Source of the DNA: an uncultured Prevotellaceae bacterium
GTDB lineage: Bacteria; Bacteroidota; Bacteroidia; Bacteroidales; Bacteroidaceae
Assembly (NCBI GenBank): GCA_902780635.1
Contig: CACZGH010000021.1
Location: 1 to 64,000 of the forward strand
Length of the DNA: 64,000 nt
Direction of reading: 5' to 3'
Both the position numbers and the translations under genes were made by a program. The notes below the pieces were generated by a model. It was not told the DNA's origin and searched no databases. It was given only the letters and a program-made list of their open reading frames with translations. This document shows, one piece after another, positions 60,777 through 64,000 of the stretch (the stretch's first letter is position 1; each line of letters begins with the position of its first letter).

Positions 60777-62078
60777 TCATTTAAAATTCTTTTTTATCCA
60801 CTCCATTTGCTGCCGGTTGGTGGCTTCGGAAGTCCAGTGCTCATTGATGGGAGTGATCAGACTCTCCTTTTCGCACTTCAGCACGTTCCATACAGCATAT
60901 GAGGTGGTGGGCGGACAGGTGTTGTCGTTGAATCCCCAGGTCATGAAGGTAGGACATTTCACATAGCGGGCGAAGTTCACAACGTCATAATATGCCATGG
61001 TGCGGATGTTGGCGTCGGTGTACAGACCGCGCTCGGCTTTGAAGTGGGGGTAACCGCTGGTGAGTCCTGCGCTGCCGGCAGCCATGTCGCTCAAGGCAGG
61101 GTGGTTGGCCACACAAAGGTCGATACGTGAGTCGAGGGCGGCGGCGATGATGGAGAGGGCGCCCCCTTGGCTACCGCCCATCACTGCCACATGTTGGCCA
61201 TCCCATTCGGGCAAAGAGGTGAGGTAGTCGATACACCGCACCAGTGCCACGTAGACATGTTTCATGTAATAATTGTCAGGGTTGTCAAGACCCATCTCTA
61301 AATATTCGCTGAAGGCGGAACGGATGTCGTTGAAGTCGTTTTCGTCCATTGTCGGACGCATACCGTGTATCTCTGTCACAAAGCGTATCATGTTGTTTTC
61401 CTGGTAATAATTGCGCGAAGTCACTTCTTTGATGGTCTTCACACCGGCTCCCGGAGGGGTCAGCACAACGGGACAACTGCCTGCCTGGGCATTTTTCGGA
61501 TAGAGCAAATAACCGTAGAGATGGTGGCGGCGGTCGGTCTGCAGTCTTACTAAATAAACATCCACTTTGTCGTCCGACAAGTCTTTCTGATATTCACGGT
61601 CACATTTCAATGGGGTGGCGCGTGCCTCTTTGACGGCCTTCTCCCAGAATGCACGGAAGTCTTTGGGCTCTTTGGTGAAAGGCTGTATCTTCTCAGGAGA
61701 GAAACCTACCTTCACATGGTGGGTGTAACTCACGCCGTCGATGGTGGTCTTCAGACGTAGGTCGCGGAAGCCTGGTGTGCGGCTGGTGCCCATGTTGATG
61801 GTGGCGCGGCCGTTCTTCATCTTCACCGTGCCTTTCATGTCGCTGTCCAGGAGGTCTGTGCCCACGGCGTATTCTATCTCACCATCGCGTGGAATGCCGT
61901 ACTTGTAGAATTGCACGTCGATGCGTGCGTTCTCGCCTGTCTTGTAAAGCCAGTCGGCATGGTCGGGCACGGTGACCCACAGGTAGTCACTGCGATAAGG
62001 GTAATTCTCCGCTGCGCAGGGGATCAGACATGCCATCCAGTAAACCAGTAATAATAGGCTCTCTTTTTTCATAATCAT
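60777..62078 (-). CDS. acetyl xylan esterase, CE7-like
   Basis: The 433-residue protein has a signal peptide (KKESLLLLVYWMACLIPCAA), an N-terminal beta-domain (about 25-130) and an alpha/beta hydrolase of the AXE1/CE7 type: VVLTPPGAGVKTIKEV, VALVRCIDYLTSLPEWDG, the nucleophile elbow VMGGSQGGALS near residue 300, the acid Asp in WGFNDNTCPPTTSY and a His in NEHWTSE. It removes acetyl groups from xylo-oligosaccharides or other acetylated sugars. It complements the CE6-GH10 pair at 11-15 kb. An ATG two codons in is an alternative start. The promoter is at 62137-62144. Confidence 0.87.
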   Translation of the reverse strand: MIMKKESLLLLVYWMACLIPCAAENYPYRSDYLWVTVPDHADWLYKTGENARIDVQFYKYGIPRDGEIEYAVGTDLLDSDMKGTVKMKNGRATINMGTSRTPGFRDLRLKTTIDGVSYTHHVKVGFSPEKIQPFTKEPKDFRAFWEKAVKEARATPLKCDREYQKDLSDDKVDVYLVRLQTDRRHHLYGYLLYPKNAQAGSCPVVLTPPGAGVKTIKEVTSRNYYQENNMIRFVTEIHGMRPTMDENDFNDIRSAFSEYLEMGLDNPDNYYMKHVYVALVRCIDYLTSLPEWDGQHVAVMGGSQGGALSIIAAALDSRIDLCVANHPALSDMAAGSAGLTSGYPHFKAERGLYTDANIRTMAYYDVVNFARYVKCPTFMTWGFNDNTCPPTTSYAVWNVLKCEKESLITPINEHWTSEATNRQQMEWIKKNFK

Positions 62079-62136
62079 TTTGTTTTAGTAGATGAATAGC
62101 AGATGCTATGAAAAAGTAATAGTTTGTTTTTTCATG

Positions 62137-62144
62137 CAAAAATA
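62137..62144 (-). promoter_or_regulatory. -7 box of the CE7 gene
   Basis: TATTTTTG followed by C on the minus strand, 59 bp before the ATG at 62078. Confidence 0.5.
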
Positions 62145-62188
62145 CTAACTTTTTTTGAGAAAAAATGATTTACTTGCGCTTTTATTCG

Positions 62189-62196
62189 TAATTTTG
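62189..62196 (+). promoter_or_regulatory. -7 box upstream of the HMA-mrp genes
   Basis: TAATTTTG followed by C. The next clear gene starts at 62359, so the leader would be about 155 nt; it holds a 24-codon frame at 62201-62275 with no evident ribosome site. Confidence 0.45.
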
Positions 62197-62358
62197 CAGA
62201 ATGGACAGAATCATTTGTGCATTTTTGGAAAATCAAAAGATGTTAGAAATATGGTATAATGGAAATCAAACATGATGGTCAAATGATGGCCTGAGTGTCT
62301 CTATTCTAGACCTTTTGAGCTCCAAAAAGTTGAGTGAATGTATATTTTAAATTTTTAT

Positions 62359-62706
62359 ATGATGAGAAACCTATTTGTGACATTGATGCTGTTGATGGTG
62401 TCTACCATGGCAATGGCAAAAATCAAGACTGTGGTGCTGACCACCAATCCGCAGATGCACTGCGTGAACTGTGAGAACCGAGTGAAGAACAATCTTAAGG
62501 ATGTGCCGGGCATCAAGTCGGTGGAGACGAGCGTGGCCGACCAGACCGTCACCATCAAGTACAACACGAAGAAAACCTCTGAAGAGGAGCTGATCAAGGC
62601 TTTCGAAGGCTTTGGCATGAAAGCTCGCCTTCTTGCTCAGGGTGAGAAAATCGTCAAGGAGGCCCATGAGTGCAAAGAGGGTAACGAAGGAGGTTGTGGC
62701 GAATGA
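62359..62706 (+). CDS. exported heavy-metal-associated (HMA) domain protein
   Basis: ATG 62359 (or 62362) begins a signal peptide (MMRNLFVTLMLLMVSTMAMA), which the longer frame from 62338 would spoil. The 115-residue product is a single HMA domain (about 21-90) with metal-binding Cys 35-x-x-Cys 38 in NPQMHCVNCENRV, and KDVPGIKSVETSVADQTVTI as the second half. The tail is Cys-containing (HECKEGNEGGCGE) and may add a binding site. It resembles MerP/CopZ-type carriers for copper, mercury or similar ions but is exported. The ATPase gene follows with a 4-bp overlap. Confidence 0.82.
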   Translation: MMRNLFVTLMLLMVSTMAMAKIKTVVLTTNPQMHCVNCENRVKNNLKDVPGIKSVETSVADQTVTIKYNTKKTSEEELIKAFEGFGMKARLLAQGEKIVKEAHECKEGNEGGCGE

Positions 62707-63803
62707 CACTCTATCCCAAACTGATCAATGACGCACTGGCCACCGTCATCTATCCAGGTACGAAAAAAAACCTGATAGAGAGTGAGATGGTGGCCGACAA
62801 TATGCGAATCGACGGCATGAGTGTCTCTTTCTCCATCATTTTCCCAAGAGACACCGACCCCTTTCTCAAATCTACACTGAAAGCGGCCGAAGCGGCCATC
62901 CACTACCATGTCGGTCAGGATGTGCAGGTGACGGTCACACCAGAGTATAAGTCGGCCCCGAGGCCGGAGGTGGGCAAACTCTTGCCACAGGTGAAGAACA
63001 TCATTGCCGTCAGCTCTGGAAAGGGTGGGGTAGGAAAGAGCACCGTTGCCGCCAACCTAGCCATCGCACTGGCACGCCTTGGCTATAAGGTGGGACTGCT
63101 CGATACTGATATCTTTGGACCCTCCATCCCCAAAATGTTTGGCGTGGAGGATGCACGGCCCTATGCCGTGCATGTCGACGGGCGTGACCTGATTGAGCCG
63201 ATTGAGCAATATGGTGTCAGACTGCTCAGCATCGGATTCTTCGTCAGTCCGCAGACAGCCACACTGTGGAGGGGAGGCATGGCTTCTAATGCCCTTAAAC
63301 AGCTCATCGCTGATGCCGACTGGGGCGAGCTTGACTATTTCATTCTCGACACGCCTCCAGGTACCAGCGACATCCACCTCACCTTGTTGCAGACGCTCGC
63401 CATCACTGGAGCCGTCATCGTCAGCACTCCGCAAAATGTGGCATTGGCCGACGCACGGAAGGGCATCGACATGTATCGCAATGAGAAAGTCAACGTGCCT
63501 ATCCTTGGACTGATAGAAAACATGGCATGGTTTACGCCTGCTGAGATGCCTCAGAATAAGTATTACATTTTCGGCAAAGACGGATGCAAAAACTTGGCCG
63601 CAGAGATGAACATACCGCTGTTGGCACAGATTCCTATCGTACAGAGCATCTGTGAGAATGGCGATGCAGGCACACCGGCAGCCACCCAAGTAGATACCAT
63701 GACAGGACAGGCGTTTATCAACCTGGCTCAGGCGGTGGTGACGGTGACCAATAAGCGTAACCGTGAGATGAAACCCACAAAAATCGTCGGACTGAAAAAA
63801 TAG
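62703..63803 (+). CDS. mrp: Mrp/ApbC-family iron-sulfur carrier ATPase
   Basis: ATG 62703 (ATGA overlap) is preferred to a TTG at 62694. The 366-residue protein has an N-terminal MIP18-like domain (about 1-80), the deviant Walker A SSGKGGVGKST at 104-114, LLDTDIFGPSIPKMFG, the FILDTPPGTSDIHLTL Walker B region and VSTPQNVALADARKGI. The CPxC pair of many Mrp proteins is not seen near IFGKDGCKNLAAEMN, as in other Bacteroidota members that I recall. It should deliver Fe-S clusters in the cytoplasm. Coupling to an exported metal-binding protein is unexpected. Confidence 0.9.
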   Translation: MTLYPKLINDALATVIYPGTKKNLIESEMVADNMRIDGMSVSFSIIFPRDTDPFLKSTLKAAEAAIHYHVGQDVQVTVTPEYKSAPRPEVGKLLPQVKNIIAVSSGKGGVGKSTVAANLAIALARLGYKVGLLDTDIFGPSIPKMFGVEDARPYAVHVDGRDLIEPIEQYGVRLLSIGFFVSPQTATLWRGGMASNALKQLIADADWGELDYFILDTPPGTSDIHLTLLQTLAITGAVIVSTPQNVALADARKGIDMYRNEKVNVPILGLIENMAWFTPAEMPQNKYYIFGKDGCKNLAAEMNIPLLAQIPIVQSICENGDAGTPAATQVDTMTGQAFINLAQAVVTVTNKRNREMKPTKIVGLKK

Positions 63804-63854
63804 TTCATTGGTAAAACATAAAAGGAATATAGTAAATTACTAATTTTATATGAT

Positions 63855-64000
63855 ATGAAAAAATTTTTACTTCTTTCGGCAACTTTGTTGCTTACATTGG
63901 GTATCAATGCCCAATCTTCCCTTTTTGAAAAGGCAAATGTGAAGCTCGAGAGGGCTGCCACGGCGTTGAAGTCTATAGCAAAGGCGCCCGCAAAAATCTC
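63855..64000 (+). CDS. start of an exported protein, cut by the window end
   Basis: The first 48 codons are present: a Sec signal peptide (MKKFLLLSATLLLTLGINAQ) and then SSLFEKANVKLERAATALK, an amphipathic helix. The remainder lies outside the window, so no family can be named. It starts 51 bp after mrp, and TAATTTTA at 63841-63848, one base off the -7 consensus, is close by. Confidence 0.65.
   Translation, partial: MKKFLLLSATLLLTLGINAQSSLFEKANVKLERAATALKSIAKAPAKI

Noticed and set aside
1-64000. Defence island or prophage
   Set aside because: No nuclease, restriction, toxin, integrase, capsid or tail gene was recognised; the truncated WYL gene alone is not enough.

Overview
The window looks like chromosome of a carbohydrate-degrading member of the Bacteroidales, most likely Prevotella or a close relative (Prevotellaceae). 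The reasons are the many Bacteroidota-type promoters (-7 box TAnnTTTG, sometimes with a TTG element about 20 bp upstream), families largely confined to this phylum (DUF4301, DUF4421, DUF1460, GLUG secreted proteins, two-component-regulator propellers), roughly 50% GC, and a shared C-terminal tail of the form YxLDGRKL...GIYIxxGKKVxxK on five secreted proteins. No rRNA, tRNA, CRISPR array, intact insertion sequence or prophage was seen. The assignment rests on pattern recognition, not on a database search.

Layout. 0-5.6 kb: end of a solute-binding-like protein, a HAD-like phosphatase, a lipoprotein, a truncated WYL-type regulator, a secreted beta-propeller protein and a SprT-like protease. 5.6-9.8 kb: a GH106 rhamnosidase, a Sel1-repeat protein, an unknown protein and a GlsB-type membrane protein. 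9.8-15.1 kb: a GLUG protein, then a xylan pair (CE6 esterase and GH10 xylanase) closed by a strong terminator. 15.1-19.9 kb: SDR oxidoreductase, then CobT, an acetyltransferase and carbonic anhydrase (tightly packed), and an NhaC antiporter. 20.0-25.7 kb: a pectin/rhamnogalacturonan cluster (GH2, GH28, CE12). 25.9-30.4 kb: MaeB malic enzyme and a RelA/SpoT protein whose hydrolase site looks dead. 30.6-34.6 kb: DUF4301 protein, then PaaI, PaaK and ACT genes for aryl-acid activation. 34.8-41.4 kb: beta-helix lipoprotein and cytidine deaminase; opposite them GH36 alpha-galactosidase, FolK, M64 peptidase and a TPR protein. 41.5-46.5 kb: LTA-synthase-like protein divergent from a coupled trio (oxidoreductase, DUF4421, DUF1460). 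46.6-48.3 kb: KdgK and Eda. 48.7-51.4 kb: C39-like peptidase between REP-like palindromes, then a second GLUG protein. 51.6-56.6 kb: a three-gene sensory operon with an unusual double-module sensor kinase. 56.7-64 kb: 5'-nucleotidase, small lipoprotein, IlvE and TrmB, CE7 esterase, HMA protein and Mrp ATPase, and the start of one more secreted protein.

How it fits together. The enzymes point to growth on plant cell walls. GH10, CE6 and CE7 would strip acetyl groups from xylan and cut it; GH28, CE12, GH2 and GH106 would take rhamnogalacturonan apart; GH36 removes alpha-galactose; KdgK and Eda would carry galacturonate-derived KDG into central metabolism. No SusC/SusD pair or hybrid two-component regulator lies in the window, so uptake and control must be encoded elsewhere.

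The least explained parts are the double sensor kinase operon, the short-period intergenic repeats and palindromes, and the C-terminal tail shared by unrelated secreted proteins. Many starts given here are downstream of the longest open frame; each was chosen from the promoter, ribosome site or signal peptide.
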